A DNA stretch of 64,000 nucleotides from Cytobacillus suaedae (GTDB taxonomy: Bacteria; Bacillota; Bacilli; Bacillales; Bacillaceae_L). The stretch spans positions 3,249,001-3,313,000 of the forward strand of contig CP063163.1 in assembly GCA_014960805.1 (NCBI GenBank), given 5' to 3'. Below the pieces are notes generated by a model that saw only the letters and a program-made list of their open reading frames with translations, was not told the DNA's origin and ran no database searches. The position numbers and the translations under genes were made by a program. Shown in pieces: positions 55,143 to 64,000 of the stretch; the first letter of the stretch is position 1, and each line of letters starts with the position of its first letter.

Positions 55143-55178
55143 TAAAAAAATCCTTCCCTAAGTTAATTAGGAAAGGAT
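55143..55178 (-). terminator. Terminator of yrhC
   Basis: Stem ATCCTTTCCTA/TAGGGAAGGAT with a seven-base loop and a run of seven T residues leftward, directly after the yrhC stop. Confidence 0.87.
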
Positions 55179-55421
55179 CTACTGTTGTTCTTCTGAACTT
55201 AATATTTGCTTATATTTAATTACTTTTCGGAAAAAGTAGAAAGAAAGAATTAAAAATAATACGGTAGCACCCATTAATAGATTTGTCTGCAAAGAGTGAA
55301 TTCCTTCAGAAGGAATCAACATACCGATGTAAAGAAACACACTAACTGCAAGTAAGATAAAGCCAAACTGCGTATAATCTGTTACCTTCCCTTGAATTAC
55401 CTTAACTTTGTTTTTATCCAC
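55179..55421 (-). CDS. yrhC: YrhC family membrane protein
   Basis: An 80-residue protein with two membrane helices (about residues 17-37 and 47-65), beginning VDKNKVKVIQGKVTDYTQF. It matches YrhC, which follows the transsulfuration genes in B. subtilis; its function is unknown. The GTG at 55419-55421 is chosen, with GAGGTG five bases upstream, giving the family length; an ATG at 55484 would add 21 residues. A terminator separates it from mccB, so expression may be partly independent. Confidence 0.8.
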   Translation of the reverse strand: MDKNKVKVIQGKVTDYTQFGFILLAVSVFLYIGMLIPSEGIHSLQTNLLMGATVLFLILSFYFFRKVIKYKQILSSEEQQ

Positions 55422-55496
55422 TACTGCACCTCGTTTCTTTATAGCTAGTAAAACTATAACATAGGCTAGTAGATTCGTATTCATGTAAATAAAACC

Positions 55497-55530
55497 AAAA
55501 ACAAAGACCCTTCACTATTTAGGAAGGGTC
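55497..55530 (-). terminator. Terminator of mccB
   Basis: Stem GACCCTTC/GAAGGGTC (55506-55530) followed leftward by TTTGTTTTT, 15 bases after the mccB stop. Confidence 0.86.
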
Positions 55531-55544
55531 AGTTGAATAGGTTT

Positions 55545-56684
55545 TTATAAAGTTGAAAGTGCGTGTGCTAAGTCCTCAATTAAGTCTTCAGCATCTTCAA
55601 GCCCAACAGAAATTCTAATGAGTCCATCCGTTATTCCTAACTCTGCACGGCGTTCTGCAGGTATTGAAGCATGTGTCATTCTTGCAGGTACGGAGATTAA
55701 ACTTTCTACAGCTCCTAAGCTTTCTGCAAGTGTAAAGTATTTCACACTAGCTAATAATTTATCAGCGTTTTCTTCACTTCCTACATCAAAGGAAACCATT
55801 CCTCCAAATCCGCCACCTTGCTTTTTCGCAATATCATGGTTTGGATGGTTTGCTAGGCCTGGATAGTAGACTTTTTTAACAGCTTTATGAGTAGATAAAA
55901 AGTCTACAATTTTAACTGTGTTGTGCTCCGTCTCTTCCATACGGATCCCTAGAGTACGGATTCCACGGATTAATAACCATGAGTCTTGAGGACCTAGTAC
56001 CCCACCTGTTGAATTTTGAACGAAATGTAAATCTTCTGCAAGTTTTTTTGAATTTACAACAACTAATCCTGCTACAACATCACTATGTCCACCAATATAC
56101 TTTGTAGCACTATGAAGAACAATATCTGCTCCAAGAGTGATTGGCGTTTGCCAGTAAGGTGTGCTAAATGTGTTGTCTACTATTGTTAATAGATTATGCT
56201 TTTTCGCAATTGTTGCTGCGGATTCTATATCTGTTATTTTCAATAGTGGATTTGTAGGCGTTTCAATGTAAATCGCTCTTGTGTTTTCACGAATAGCCTG
56301 CTCAATGGTTTCTAAGTTGCTTGTGTCAACAAATGTAGAGTCAATTCCAAGGCGATTTAGAACCTTTGTCATCACACGATACGTCCCACCATATACATCG
56401 TCTGTTAAGATAACATGATCTCCACTATCAAAAAGCATCATTACGGCAGTAATCGCTGCCATTCCTGAACCAAAAGCGAAGCCGGCTGTTCCTTCTTCAA
56501 GATCTTTGATTAATTCTTCTAAGGCATGGCGAGTTGGGTTGCCCGTTCTTGAATATTCATACCCTTTAAATTTACCTACAGCTTCCTGGCGATACGTACT
56601 AACTTGATAAATCGGTGTGGAGACTGCTCCAGTTTGCTCATCACCAACGATTCCACCATGAATCATTTTTGTTTTTCTTCTCAT
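55545..56684 (-). CDS. mccB: Cystathionine gamma-lyase / homocysteine gamma-lyase
   Basis: A 379-residue PLP enzyme that cleaves cystathionine to cysteine, 2-oxobutyrate and ammonia. The PLP lysine lies in LHSATKYIGGHSDVVAG near residue 195; YEYSRTGNPTR and GSGMAAI are also typical. The ATG 56682-56684 follows GGGGG, one base after the mccA stop. With mccA it forms the reverse transsulfuration route from methionine to cysteine. The B. subtilis name is yrhB. Confidence 0.95.
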   Translation of the reverse strand: MRRKTKMIHGGIVGDEQTGAVSTPIYQVSTYRQEAVGKFKGYEYSRTGNPTRHALEELIKDLEEGTAGFAFGSGMAAITAVMMLFDSGDHVILTDDVYGGTYRVMTKVLNRLGIDSTFVDTSNLETIEQAIRENTRAIYIETPTNPLLKITDIESAATIAKKHNLLTIVDNTFSTPYWQTPITLGADIVLHSATKYIGGHSDVVAGLVVVNSKKLAEDLHFVQNSTGGVLGPQDSWLLIRGIRTLGIRMEETEHNTVKIVDFLSTHKAVKKVYYPGLANHPNHDIAKKQGGGFGGMVSFDVGSEENADKLLASVKYFTLAESLGAVESLISVPARMTHASIPAERRAELGITDGLIRISVGLEDAEDLIEDLAHALSTL

Positions 56685-56685
56685 C

Positions 56686-57609
56686 CTATATTCCCCCTTC
56701 ATATATCTTCTTACTTAAATAACGTTCACTACTATCTGCAAAAATGGTTACAATATTTTGACCAGCTTTTGCATTGCTAGCTTCAATTAACGCAGCATGT
56801 AAAGCAGCCCCCGAAGAGCTTCCAACTAGAAGGCCTTCCTTTATAGCAAGCTCCTTCACTCTCATAAATGCATCTTCATCGGTTACTGTATGAATGCTGT
56901 CAAAGTAGGTTTCATCCATATAATCAGGTAAAAATTCCATTCCAATGCCTTCGGTCTTATGAGGTCCAGACTCTCCGCCATTTAGTATCGATCCTTGTGG
57001 TTCAACAATAACTGTCTTGATCCGTTGGTTTTGCTCTTTTAAGTATCTAGATGTCCCCATAAAAGTTCCACCAGTGCCAGCACCTGCAACAAAGATATCA
57101 ATTTGACCATCTAATTGATTCCACATTTCCGGACCCAATGTTTTAAAATAAGTCTCCGGGTTTGCAGGGTTCCCAAACTGCTGCGGACAATATGAGTTAG
57201 GTATTTCATCTAATAGTTGCTTGGCTTTCTCAATTGCACCTTTCATTCCTGCCTCGGTAGGAGTGTGAACAATGGTAGCTCCAAGAGCTTTCATTAATTC
57301 CTGTTTTTCTATGCTGAACTTTTCAGGCACGCAAACTACAACCTTTAAATTTTTATTCAGTGCAGCTATTGCTAAGCCAATACCGGTATTTCCAGCGGTC
57401 GGCTCAATAATTGTTCCGCCTTCTTGGATCTTACCAGTTTCAAGAGCCTCACGGATAAGTTCAACACCAAGTCGATCTTTAATACTACCTCCCGGGTTCA
57501 TAAATTCTAATTTTGCGAACAAACGAACTCCTGAAGGTAATGTAAAATTAGTTAATTCTATTATTGGGGTATTCCCTATTAGCTCATGTACACCACGATA
57601 AATCTGCAT
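56686..57609 (-). CDS. mccA: Cystathionine beta-synthase / O-acetylserine-dependent (MccA)
   Basis: A 307-residue PLP enzyme of the cysteine synthase fold that makes cystathionine from O-acetylserine and homocysteine. The PLP lysine is in NPGGSIKDRLG near residue 40, with EPTAGNTGIGLA binding phosphate. The ATG 57607-57609 is used; a GTG at 57616-57618 is possible but sits only three bases from the AAGGA site. It follows mtnN by 15 bp. The B. subtilis name is yrhA. Confidence 0.93.
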   Translation of the reverse strand: MQIYRGVHELIGNTPIIELTNFTLPSGVRLFAKLEFMNPGGSIKDRLGVELIREALETGKIQEGGTIIEPTAGNTGIGLAIAALNKNLKVVVCVPEKFSIEKQELMKALGATIVHTPTEAGMKGAIEKAKQLLDEIPNSYCPQQFGNPANPETYFKTLGPEMWNQLDGQIDIFVAGAGTGGTFMGTSRYLKEQNQRIKTVIVEPQGSILNGGESGPHKTEGIGMEFLPDYMDETYFDSIHTVTDEDAFMRVKELAIKEGLLVGSSSGAALHAALIEASNAKAGQNIVTIFADSSERYLSKKIYEGGI

Positions 57610-57624
57610 TTTTTCCACTCTTCC

Positions 57625-58335
57625 TTACATGCTTACGGATTTGTTAAGTTCCTCAACAATTTTGGTTACAATAGTAGAAGAATTTACTGCTGCCGTTTCT
57701 AGAAAGTTTTCAAACGATACATTTGATTCTTTTCCTGCAATATCCGATAATGCTCTTGTTATTACAAATGGTGTGCCAAATTGGTGGCATACCTGAGCAA
57801 TTGCAGCAGCTTCCATTTCAACAGCATATAGCTCTTTGAATTTTGTTCGAACAAATTCTACTCGTTCTGGATCATTCATAAAAGAATCTCCTGTAGCAAT
57901 AAGCCCTTTGACCACTTGAACATCCTTTATAGTACTTGCGCATTTCTCAGCTATATCTACAAGCTTTTGATCAGCAGAGAAAGCTGCTGGTAGACCCGGG
58001 ACTTGCCCATACTCGTAATTAAAGGCAGTGACATCTACATCATGATGACGAACTTCTGATGAGATTACAATATCTCCTACATTTAATGATTCTAGATAGC
58101 CTCCAGCTGAGCCTGTATTTATAACATAGGTCGGGTTAAAATTTTGTAGAAGTAACGTTGTAGACATCGCAGCATTTACTTTACCGATACCAGACTTCAA
58201 CAAAATAACTTCTTGGCCATGTATTGTTCCTGTTGTAAATTCACAACCTGCAATTGTGGTATCTTCTCGATTTTCGATTGTTTCTCTTAGTATAGTTACT
58301 TCTTCTTCCATTGCTCCAATGATTGCAACTTTCAT
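57625..58335 (-). CDS. mtnN: 5'-methylthioadenosine/S-adenosylhomocysteine nucleosidase
   Basis: A 236-residue enzyme that removes adenine from methylthioadenosine and S-adenosylhomocysteine. The N-terminus [11 protein letters not shown] and the catalytic [11 protein letters not shown] and RALSDIAG segments are intact. In this operon it starts recycling of the SAM methyl-transfer product toward homocysteine. luxS, which is expected next in that route, is not in the window. Confidence 0.96.
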   Translation of the reverse strand: MKVAIIGAMEEEVTILRETIENREDTTIAGCEFTTGTIHGQEVILLKSGIGKVNAAMSTTLLLQNFNPTYVINTGSAGGYLESLNVGDIVISSEVRHHDVDVTAFNYEYGQVPGLPAAFSADQKLVDIAEKCASTIKDVQVVKGLIATGDSFMNDPERVEFVRTKFKELYAVEMEAAAIAQVCHQFGTPFVITRALSDIAGKESNVSFENFLETAAVNSSTIVTKIVEELNKSVSM

Positions 58336-58358
58336 TCGTTAGTATCCACCTTCATTAA

Positions 58359-59000
58359 TTAATTTTTTATGGCCTCCATTACCAATACAAAATCATTACA
58401 TCTTATATAATTAACACTAAACCCATTCTCTTCTAAGATTTGGTTTAGTACTTCTTTTGTCGTGTAATATTCAGATTGTAAGTCCTTCGCAAGGTTGAAA
58501 TAGCCTTTTTCTTTTGCGTTTTCAATCATTTTCGAATACGCAAGTTCATCTTCAAAAATAGTGTCTGCAAAAACTATTTTACCACCTTTTTGTAGAAACT
58601 TGCTATAAATTGCAAGCGCATTCGCTTTTTCATCATCTGTCAGGTGATGGAAGGCATAAGAACTCACTATCGTATCTATTTTTTCATTAGGCATCTTAAA
58701 CTGAATAAAGTCTCCATCTGCTATTGATACTTCATTTCCTAGTTTAGAAACAGCAATTTCTCTCATCGAAGCTGAGGGCTCAATCCCAAAAACATGATGC
58801 CCCTTTTCCATTAGAGTTTTTGTCAAGTTGCCCGTACCTACACCAAACTCAAGCACATTGCCTACTGATTTTTCAGCTACCAGTTTTAGTATGTTGTCAT
58901 AGTTTTGAAAAACAGCCTTATACTCTTCATCATGACCTGTTACCGTCATATCATACGAATCTGCCCACATTTCAAATAGTTCGTTAAACTCTCTGCCCAT
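58359..59000 (-). CDS. yrrT: SAM-dependent methyltransferase YrrT
   Basis: A 213-residue class I methyltransferase of unknown substrate, first gene of yrrT-mtnN-mccA-mccB. Motif I is [16 protein letters not shown] near residue 49. The ATG 58998-59000 gives the exact B. subtilis length; a longer frame to 59105 has no binding site. The B. subtilis operon is repressed by CymR when cysteine is plentiful. The upstream region holds the palindrome AGAACAGTTCT, but I cannot assign a CymR site. Confidence 0.92.
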   Translation of the reverse strand: MGREFNELFEMWADSYDMTVTGHDEEYKAVFQNYDNILKLVAEKSVGNVLEFGVGTGNLTKTLMEKGHHVFGIEPSASMREIAVSKLGNEVSIADGDFIQFKMPNEKIDTIVSSYAFHHLTDDEKANALAIYSKFLQKGGKIVFADTIFEDELAYSKMIENAKEKGYFNLAKDLQSEYYTTKEVLNQILEENGFSVNYIRCNDFVLVMEAIKN

Positions 59001-59182
59001 TTCTGTACACTCTCCCAAAATATTATCTATATAAATCCTATAAGTATAGTATGAATTAAAAAATAGAACTGTTCTAAATTTAGCATAAATCTGGAAGTAT
59101 ATCAAATAATTAATCTTTCGTATGATGTATGTTTTTATGCTACACTAATTGCAGAAAATTGTGTTGGAAAGGGTTGTGTAAG

Positions 59183-59389
59183 ATGGAATTTAAATTGGAT
59201 TTCATACAAGATAAAGTGGAGTTTTTTGAGAGCTATGACCTAGTCACGTTAGAAAAAAACATTAATGAGAAAATTGAACATAATCAAGCCATACTTTTAG
59301 AAGTACATCGTGTATCACATCAAATGTATGTTGATGAAGATGGAAGAAGGTACTTCACTGCTGTCGTTCATTTTAAGGCAAAAAAATAA
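59183..59389 (+). CDS. yrzA: YrzA family protein (DUF2536)
   Basis: A 68-residue protein, MEFKLDFIQDKVEFFESYDL at the start and VSHQMYVDEDGRRYFTAVVH near the end, typical of the YrzA/DUF2536 family next to yrrT in Bacillus. Its function is unknown. The ATG at 59183 has AAGGG about ten bases upstream; an extension back to 59129 is not supported. It is divergent from yrrT, with promoters expected in the 180-bp gap. Confidence 0.85.
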   Translation: MEFKLDFIQDKVEFFESYDLVTLEKNINEKIEHNQAILLEVHRVSHQMYVDEDGRRYFTAVVHFKAKK

Positions 59390-59453
59390 AAGGTGGTTAT
59401 CCAAAATGATGATTTCTTAATGATTATTATTTTGGATTGTAGCAGTAATAATG

Positions 59454-59494
59454 TCCGTTGATTTCAGGTCCAGGCACTTGCTTTCCGCGGAGTT
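59454..59494. repeat. Truncated type C repeat (half-copy)
   Basis: CCGTTGATTTCAGGTCCAGG then CACTTGCTTTCCGCGGAG matches one end of the type C/A repeats, then the similarity stops. No matching right end is found before yrrS. It appears to be a decayed or incompletely inserted copy between the convergent genes yrzA and yrrS. Confidence 0.65.
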
Positions 59495-59542
59495 GCTCAT
59501 AAAATATCGTCTTTTCTTGTTAAAAAGCAACATAAGACAAAA

Positions 59543-59590
59543 TACAAAAGGAAGTGGAGAAAAACAATTTGCTTTTCCCCACTTCCTTTA
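59543..59590 (-). terminator. Terminator of yrrS
   Basis: A long stem AAGGAAGTGG(GG)AAAA/TTTT(CT)CCACTTCCTT with a nine-base loop, followed leftward by TTTTGTATTTTG. It could also act for yrzA on the other strand. Confidence 0.82.
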
Positions 59591-59615
59591 TTATTACTAC
59601 CTAGATAGTCCCTTA

Positions 59616-60377
59616 TCATTCTTCATCTGATTCGTCTTCATTCTCTGATTCTTCTTCAGAAGTACTGTTTTGCTGGAAGATTGGACTGTCGTTTTCTTTA
59701 AGTTCTTCCACTAAAACTGGCTTCCAGCCCTCTCCACTTATCCAATCCATGTAAACCTTGTAATTTTGGCTACCGTCTTTAGATGCAATGGTTACTTTAG
59801 TTTTATCAGGTCCATTATTTGTTAGCCACCAAACTGTCATATTGGCTAGATCTAGACCAGTTGCATAGCTTGCTGCGACCTCAATTTCATTACGGTTTTC
59901 GGTACCTTTATCATATACATTTGTTTGAGGCTCTACCTGGCTAGTACCAATTGGTTTCCAAGCAGGGTTTTCAATTGTTCGAATAATATTAGACTCAGGG
60001 TCACCATCAGTTACCGTAGCTTCCTCATTCGACTCAGGTTCTACTTGTTCTGTATTCGTAGCAGTTTCTTCCGTCTTTTCTTTATCTTCATCCTCGGTGC
60101 TATCTGAACTGTCTTCTGAAGTATCTGTTGACTGTTCCGTATCTTTTGTTTCTTCCTTTTCATCATCTACTTCAGCTACATCTGTACTGTTAGCAACTTG
60201 AGGAGAAGCTGTTTCAGTCGAGTTGTTGCCTGGACCGAATAGTAACCTGCCCCCAAAAATGATAATTAAAATTACTACAACCCCAATTAAAGTATTTAAA
60301 ATTCTATTTAATTTTCTTCTCTTTGCTCTTTTTTCAAATCGTGGACCTTCATAAAGTTTCTCCCAGTCATATCCCAT
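59616..60377 (-). CDS. yrrS: YrrS family membrane-anchored protein (DUF1510)
   Basis: A 253-residue protein with a short basic cytoplasmic N-terminus (FEKRAKRRKLNRI), one membrane helix (about residues 28-48), a long acidic Glu/Asp/Thr/Ser-rich linker (about 52-130) and a folded extracytoplasmic DUF1510 domain (about 135-235, with WWLTNNGPDKTKVTI). Its function is unknown. It lies directly after pbpI, as in B. subtilis, so it may act in envelope or spore-wall assembly. The acidic C-terminal tail is low complexity. Confidence 0.88.
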   Translation of the reverse strand: MGYDWEKLYEGPRFEKRAKRRKLNRILNTLIGVVVILIIIFGGRLLFGPGNNSTETASPQVANSTDVAEVDDEKEETKDTEQSTDTSEDSSDSTEDEDKEKTEETATNTEQVEPESNEEATVTDGDPESNIIRTIENPAWKPIGTSQVEPQTNVYDKGTENRNEIEVAASYATGLDLANMTVWWLTNNGPDKTKVTIASKDGSQNYKVYMDWISGEGWKPVLVEELKENDSPIFQQNSTSEEESENEDESDEE

Positions 60378-60487
60378 ATGTACAAGCCTCCCATGAACAT
60401 TCTATTTCCCTATTTTATCACTAGTTTTCCATTAGATGAAGATATATTTATACCTTAAAGGAAACAAGAAAAAATCCTACCTTCCTA

Positions 60488-62266
60488 CTAATAACTAGAT
60501 TGGGCTTTATTATCAAGTTCATAAAGTCCTTTTACTACATCATAAAATACACTATTAGTAACTGAATTCCCATCTTTCCTGTCTAAATCTACAACTACAA
60601 GAGCATACTTTGGATTCTTAAAAGGAAAATAACCTGCAAACCATTTATTCACTAGATTCTTATTTCCCTCACTTGATACTTTTCCTGTTTCTGCAGTTCC
60701 TGATTTACCAGCTACTTCATATGGTAAAGAGTTAAACCTAATTCCTGTACCACTTTGGACTACCGATCTTAGTAACTCTTGAAGTCTCATTGCAGTATAG
60801 GGTGAAACGGATTCTCCATCTAGCTTATGCTCCGGAAAGGAAAATAAAGTAGTTCCATTTTTATAGAGTACATCACTTACTGACCTAACTTGCATCTTTT
60901 CGCCACCACGTGCAATTGTTGCCATCATATTAGCTATAGCCAAAGGAGTTACTCTTACATCTTTTTGTCCTATCGCTGTTTGAGCAACAGCCTTCACTGA
61001 ACTTTTATCTCGATTATCTGACCAAATTCTCCCAGGATACTCTTTTGGCATTTGGATAAAGTCATTATACCTAAATACGTCTCCGTGCCAGCCGACTGGT
61101 CCAAGTAAACCTAGCTTCTGTGCGTATTCTTCTATAAAGTTTGGTTCTTCTTTAATAATTTCATTTGCAAGTTCAGCAAAGGTATAATTACAGCTTTTCG
61201 CAAAGCTATCCTTAAAATTTAATGGACCATGATCGTATTGTGATGGTCCATCTCCATACAAATTAAGATCACAATCAAATATACGATTGGTAAAATTGAC
61301 ATTCCTCTCAATAGCCGCAGCTGCAATAACAGTCTTAAATACGGAGCCTGGGAACTGAGACATCAACATTTGATTTTCGGCCCCATCATCTCCAAAAGGG
61401 TTCTGAAAGTTAATACTTGGTTTGCTAACCATAGCGAGTATATCATTCGTTTCTATATCTAATAGAATTAAGCCACCTTTTTCAATCGTATGTTTTTTAA
61501 TAGTACTCTCAACTAATTGCTGAATCTCTCTATCAATCGTTGTTTTAATTGCAACTGGATAAAAAGGATTTGCAGGTGCGGAGTATTTTACATCAATCCC
61601 AAATAAAGGAGAACCATCACCAGATACATGATAAAGTAATTTTGCTTCTCCTTCTGGTAATAAAAATTCATCGAAGGTGGCTTGTAATCCAGTTATTCCC
61701 AACATCGTTCTTTTAGATAGATAGGTTTTGTCCGGATATCTTTTGTAGAGTAGCTCCTCATTTTCTCGTACAAGACCTATTAAGTGTTCGGCAATTTTTG
61801 TATCTAGTTCATACTGCCGATTGATTGCAAACACTCCTGGTATTTTTAATCGATTTATTTCACTCATTTGAATTTGGGTAAGTTCAAAGGGCTTACCCTT
61901 TATTGAAAATACAAATGGTTCCTTTGCATCCTCTATCGACCGTTCTATGTCCCTTTCCTTGACTCCTACAACCTTCGCTAAATCTGAAACCGGCCACTCG
62001 ATATTTTTTAAGAAAGGAAAAAGAACTAAGGTTGGATGATATTCATGAGTTAAGGCAAGATTATTACGATCTACAAATCTCCCACGCCCCTGATCTATTA
62101 CCATCTCTTGGGTTCTTTGAACAACACTTTCTTCAATTAAATTGACTCTGTTGCTTGAAAAAGACTCTGTATGTGTAAGTTGAAGTTGCACTAGCCTCGC
62201 AACTAATCCTATCAAACAAAGAAGAATTAAAAAGATAATTGTTAACCCTCTTTTTTTTATGACCAT
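60488..62266 (-). CDS. pbpI: Penicillin-binding protein 4b (PbpI), class B transpeptidase
   Basis: A 592-residue class B PBP that cross-links peptidoglycan. It has an N-terminal membrane anchor (about residues 7-25), a dimerisation domain, and a transpeptidase domain with the three active-site motifs SVFK (in FPGSVFKTVI), SCN (FAKSCNYTF) and KSG (AGKSGTAETGK). The B. subtilis pbpI (yrrR) is a forespore sigma-F gene. The ATG 62264-62266 fits GAGGTG seven bases upstream; that site lies in the hairpin at 62273-62301. Confidence 0.93.
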   Translation of the reverse strand: MVIKKRGLTIIFLILLCLIGLVARLVQLQLTHTESFSSNRVNLIEESVVQRTQEMVIDQGRGRFVDRNNLALTHEYHPTLVLFPFLKNIEWPVSDLAKVVGVKERDIERSIEDAKEPFVFSIKGKPFELTQIQMSEINRLKIPGVFAINRQYELDTKIAEHLIGLVRENEELLYKRYPDKTYLSKRTMLGITGLQATFDEFLLPEGEAKLLYHVSGDGSPLFGIDVKYSAPANPFYPVAIKTTIDREIQQLVESTIKKHTIEKGGLILLDIETNDILAMVSKPSINFQNPFGDDGAENQMLMSQFPGSVFKTVIAAAAIERNVNFTNRIFDCDLNLYGDGPSQYDHGPLNFKDSFAKSCNYTFAELANEIIKEEPNFIEEYAQKLGLLGPVGWHGDVFRYNDFIQMPKEYPGRIWSDNRDKSSVKAVAQTAIGQKDVRVTPLAIANMMATIARGGEKMQVRSVSDVLYKNGTTLFSFPEHKLDGESVSPYTAMRLQELLRSVVQSGTGIRFNSLPYEVAGKSGTAETGKVSSEGNKNLVNKWFAGYFPFKNPKYALVVVDLDRKDGNSVTNSVFYDVVKGLYELDNKAQSSY

Positions 62267-62272
62267 AAATAA

Positions 62273-62301
62273 ACACCTCGTCAACAGTTTCGACGAGGTG
62301 T
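62273..62301 (-). terminator. greA hairpin whose 3' arm holds the pbpI ribosome binding site
   Basis: A perfect 10-bp stem ACACCTCGTC/GACGAGGTGT with a nine-base loop, 30 bases after greA. Read leftward it is followed by TTATTT and the pbpI ATG. The T-tract is poor for a terminator, and the only good pbpI binding site, GAGGTG, lies in the 3' arm. Confidence 0.75.
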
Positions 62302-62330
62302 AGTGGTTTTTAAACTTAGGATCTGTTATT

Positions 62331-62807
62331 TTATTTAATTGAAACAATTTTTACTTGCATATCTCCACCAGGAGTTTGTACGTTTACTTTGTCGCCTACT
62401 TGTTTACCCATTAGGCTCCTAGCAATAGGTGAATCGTTTGAAATTTTACCTTCAAATGGATCAGCTTCAGCACTACCTACGATTGTATACGTTTCTTCAT
62501 CACCATCAGGTAATTCAACAAAAGTTACTGACTTTCCTAAAGAAACTGTATTTGAATCTCCATTATCATCCACAATGATTTTTGCATTGCGAATCATATT
62601 TTCAAGAGTTGTTATACGTCCCTCAACAAATGCCTGCTCCTCTTTTGCTGAGTCGTACTCAGAGTTTTCACTCAGGTCTCCAAAGCTTCTTGCTATTTTA
62701 ATACGTTCAACTACTTCTTTACGTTTAACTGATTTTAATTGTTCAAGTTCTTGTTCTAGCTTTTGTTTACCTTCTTCTGTCATAGGAAAAACTTTGTCTA
62801 CTGCCAT
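62331..62807 (-). CDS. greA: Transcription elongation factor GreA
   Basis: A 158-residue factor that rescues backtracked RNA polymerase by stimulating transcript cleavage. The N-terminal coiled coil carries the acidic tip ([19 protein letters not shown]), and the C-terminal FKBP-like domain ends in [15 protein letters not shown]. It lies between udk and pbpI, the B. subtilis order. Confidence 0.97.
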   Translation of the reverse strand: MAVDKVFPMTEEGKQKLEQELEQLKSVKRKEVVERIKIARSFGDLSENSEYDSAKEEQAFVEGRITTLENMIRNAKIIVDDNGDSNTVSLGKSVTFVELPDGDEETYTIVGSAEADPFEGKISNDSPIARSLMGKQVGDKVNVQTPGGDMQVKIVSIK

Positions 62808-62920
62808 GTCCCTTCACTCCTTCACTTTTCGAACATCCTTGGAACAGAGGTTAACTTTATATATATACCTTGTACCAAGCATTATGTATTAGGCTTACTC
62901 TAGTCCACCTAGCGTTCTTT

Positions 62921-62952
62921 TAAAAGGGAAGAGCTTGATAAGTAGCTCTTCC
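62921..62952 (-). terminator. Terminator after udk
   Basis: A perfect 9-bp stem GGAAGAGCT/AGCTCTTCC (62927-62952) with an eight-base loop and CTTTT leftward, 30 bases after the udk stop. Confidence 0.8.
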
Positions 62953-62982
62953 AATTTTCTACTCTTTATCTATGCTATGTTA

Positions 62983-63618
62983 TTACAAAATCTCTTTTTG
63001 TTCAAGAATTGTTTGAATTTTTGTTACCATTAGATCAATAGCAACATGGTTTTGACCACCTTCAGGTATGATTAAATCAGCATACCTTTTTGTTGGTTCA
63101 ATAAATTGATTATGCATTGGACGCACAACTGTAACGTATTGATCAATCACAGAATCGATGGTTCTGCCTCTTTCTTTTATATCGCGAAGCATTCTACGGA
63201 TAATTCGAATGTCAGCATCTGTGTCAACAAATAGTTTTATGTCCATCAGATGTCGAAGTCGTTCGTCTTCTAGTACCAAAATTCCTTCAAGAATGATTAC
63301 ATCCTTAGGTTCAACTAAGATGACCTCATCCGCTCGGGTATGCAAGGTATAATTATAGACCGGTTTATCAATTTGCCTATAATTCAATAAGTCATGGATA
63401 TGATTAATTAACAAGTCATTATCAAAGGCAAGGGGATGATCATAATTCGTATCCAATCGTTCCTCATATTGTAAATGACTTTGGTCCTTATAATAAGAAT
63501 CCTGCTCTATTACAAGTATTGAGTGTCCCTTAAAATGCTCATAAATTGATTTAGTAACACTGGTTTTACCAGAGCCGGAGCCTCCAGCAATGCCAATTAC
63601 AATTGGCTTTTTCCCCAT
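62983..63618 (-). CDS. udk: Uridine kinase
   Basis: A 211-residue P-loop kinase that phosphorylates uridine and cytidine in pyrimidine salvage. Walker A is [13 protein letters not shown] near residue 10; the substrate region [23 protein letters not shown] is intact. It starts 5 bp after the trhP2 stop, so the two are co-transcribed. Together with cdd at 8.9 kb it represents nucleoside salvage. Confidence 0.97.
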   Translation of the reverse strand: MGKKPIVIGIAGGSGSGKTSVTKSIYEHFKGHSILVIEQDSYYKDQSHLQYEERLDTNYDHPLAFDNDLLINHIHDLLNYRQIDKPVYNYTLHTRADEVILVEPKDVIILEGILVLEDERLRHLMDIKLFVDTDADIRIIRRMLRDIKERGRTIDSVIDQYVTVVRPMHNQFIEPTKRYADLIIPEGGQNHVAIDLMVTKIQTILEQKEIL

Positions 63619-63623
63619 TCTAT

Positions 63624-64000
63624 TTAAAGCCCCTTTCGCATCATGTTGTTAGGGAATAATGGCTTGTCTACTTTAAATTTAACAATTTGTAGCGGATGAC
63701 GCGCCACATCAAGTTCTTGTCCCTCTTCATCCCATATCTTTTCTACTTTTTGTGTAAAGTTTTCGATCTCAGGTCCAAAGAATTCTACTACGTCACCTGG
63801 TTTAAAGTAGTTTCGTTGCTGTAAAGTAACAATGCCTGTTTGTTCGTTATAATCTAATACAAGTCCAGCAAAATCATAGGTAGTCTTTTTGCTATGATTT
63901 CCATACATCTGTTCTTTATACCCTGGAACTCCTTCAAAAAAAGCTGAAGCTGCTTCACGATTCGCACATTTATCAAGCTCTTCAAGCCATTCTATTTTAA
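63624..64000 (-). CDS. trhP2: Peptidase U32-family tRNA hydroxylation protein TrhP2, C-terminal part
   Basis: The frame is open to the window edge, so about 125 C-terminal residues are seen ([20 protein letters not shown]... to the stop at 63624). The C-terminal U32 domain shows [21 protein letters not shown]. In B. subtilis the gene before udk is yrrO, whose product with TrhP1 hydroxylates uridine 34 of some tRNAs using prephenate. The identity rests on the domain and the yrrO-udk-greA order; the catalytic part is outside the window. Confidence 0.88.
   Translation of the reverse strand, partial: KIEWLEELDKCANREAASAFFEGVPGYKEQMYGNHSKKTTYDFAGLVLDYNEQTGIVTLQQRNYFKPGDVVEFFGPEIENFTQKVEKIWDEEGQELDVARHPLQIVKFKVDKPLFPNNMMRKGL

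Overview
The window is an almost purely chromosomal core segment from a low-GC, endospore-forming member of the Bacillaceae. The evidence is gene content and order: dnaG - yqfL - ccpN - glyS - glyQ - recO - era - cdd - dgkA - ybeY - yqfF - phoH - yqfD - yqfC - floA - yqeZ - yqeY - rpsU, then the hrcA heat-shock operon, the spoIIP/gpr block, the comE locus, the yqeG-yqeM operon, sigK, the yrrT-mccAB operon and greA-udk-trhP2. This closely follows the Bacillus subtilis dnaG-to-yrrO region. I cannot name the species from sequence alone. No rRNA, tRNA, CRISPR array, prophage or transposase gene was found.

Layout. 1-6.6 kb: the 5' part of dnaG, a decayed yqxD remnant, two metabolic regulators (yqfL, ccpN) and glycyl-tRNA synthetase (glyQS) behind a glycine T-box. 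6.9-19 kb: a long leftward series for DNA repair, ribosome assembly, RNA decay, membrane microdomains (floA/yqeZ) and early-mother-cell sporulation (yqfC/yqfD). 19-21.3 kb: a flavin-reductase-like gene, a Na+/Pi transporter (yqeW) and deoC. 21.5-30.2 kb: the class I heat-shock operon with CIRCE, in which dnaJ and the modification genes prmA-rsmE-mtaB are separated from dnaK by a terminator, a repeat and a probable promoter. 30.2-38.7 kb: hemW, lepA, yqxA-spoIIP, gpr, rpsT, holA, yqzM. 38.7-43.5 kb: late competence genes comEA-EB-EC and divergent comER. 43.6-48.7 kb: the yqeG-yqeH-aroE-yhbY-nadD-yqeK-rsfS-yqeM operon. 48.8-49.3 kb: sda, the checkpoint inhibitor of sporulation, under five DnaA boxes. 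49.3-55 kb: psd, pepF, a YjcZ-type protein, an uninterrupted sigK, and a leftward island of very small genes including YrzI-type proteins. 55-64 kb: reverse transsulfuration (yrrT-mtnN-mccA-mccB, yrhC), yrzA, yrrS, pbpI, greA, udk and the start of trhP2 reading out of the window.

The main unexplained structure is a family of GC-rich palindromic intergenic repeats: eight copies (five of one type, two of a second type including one truncated, one of a third) at 6.7, 26.2, 36.9, 42.4, 50.2, 52.7, 55.0 and 59.5 kb. All lie between genes. Three carry a nested hairpin module of about 53 bp that the short copies lack. A separate cluster of five short direct and inverted repeats sits between deoC and mtaB. 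Other points worth checking are the yqxD pseudogene, the island of 23-53 residue genes beside sigK, and several ribosome binding sites lying inside or next to RNA hairpins (pbpI, yqfC, sda).
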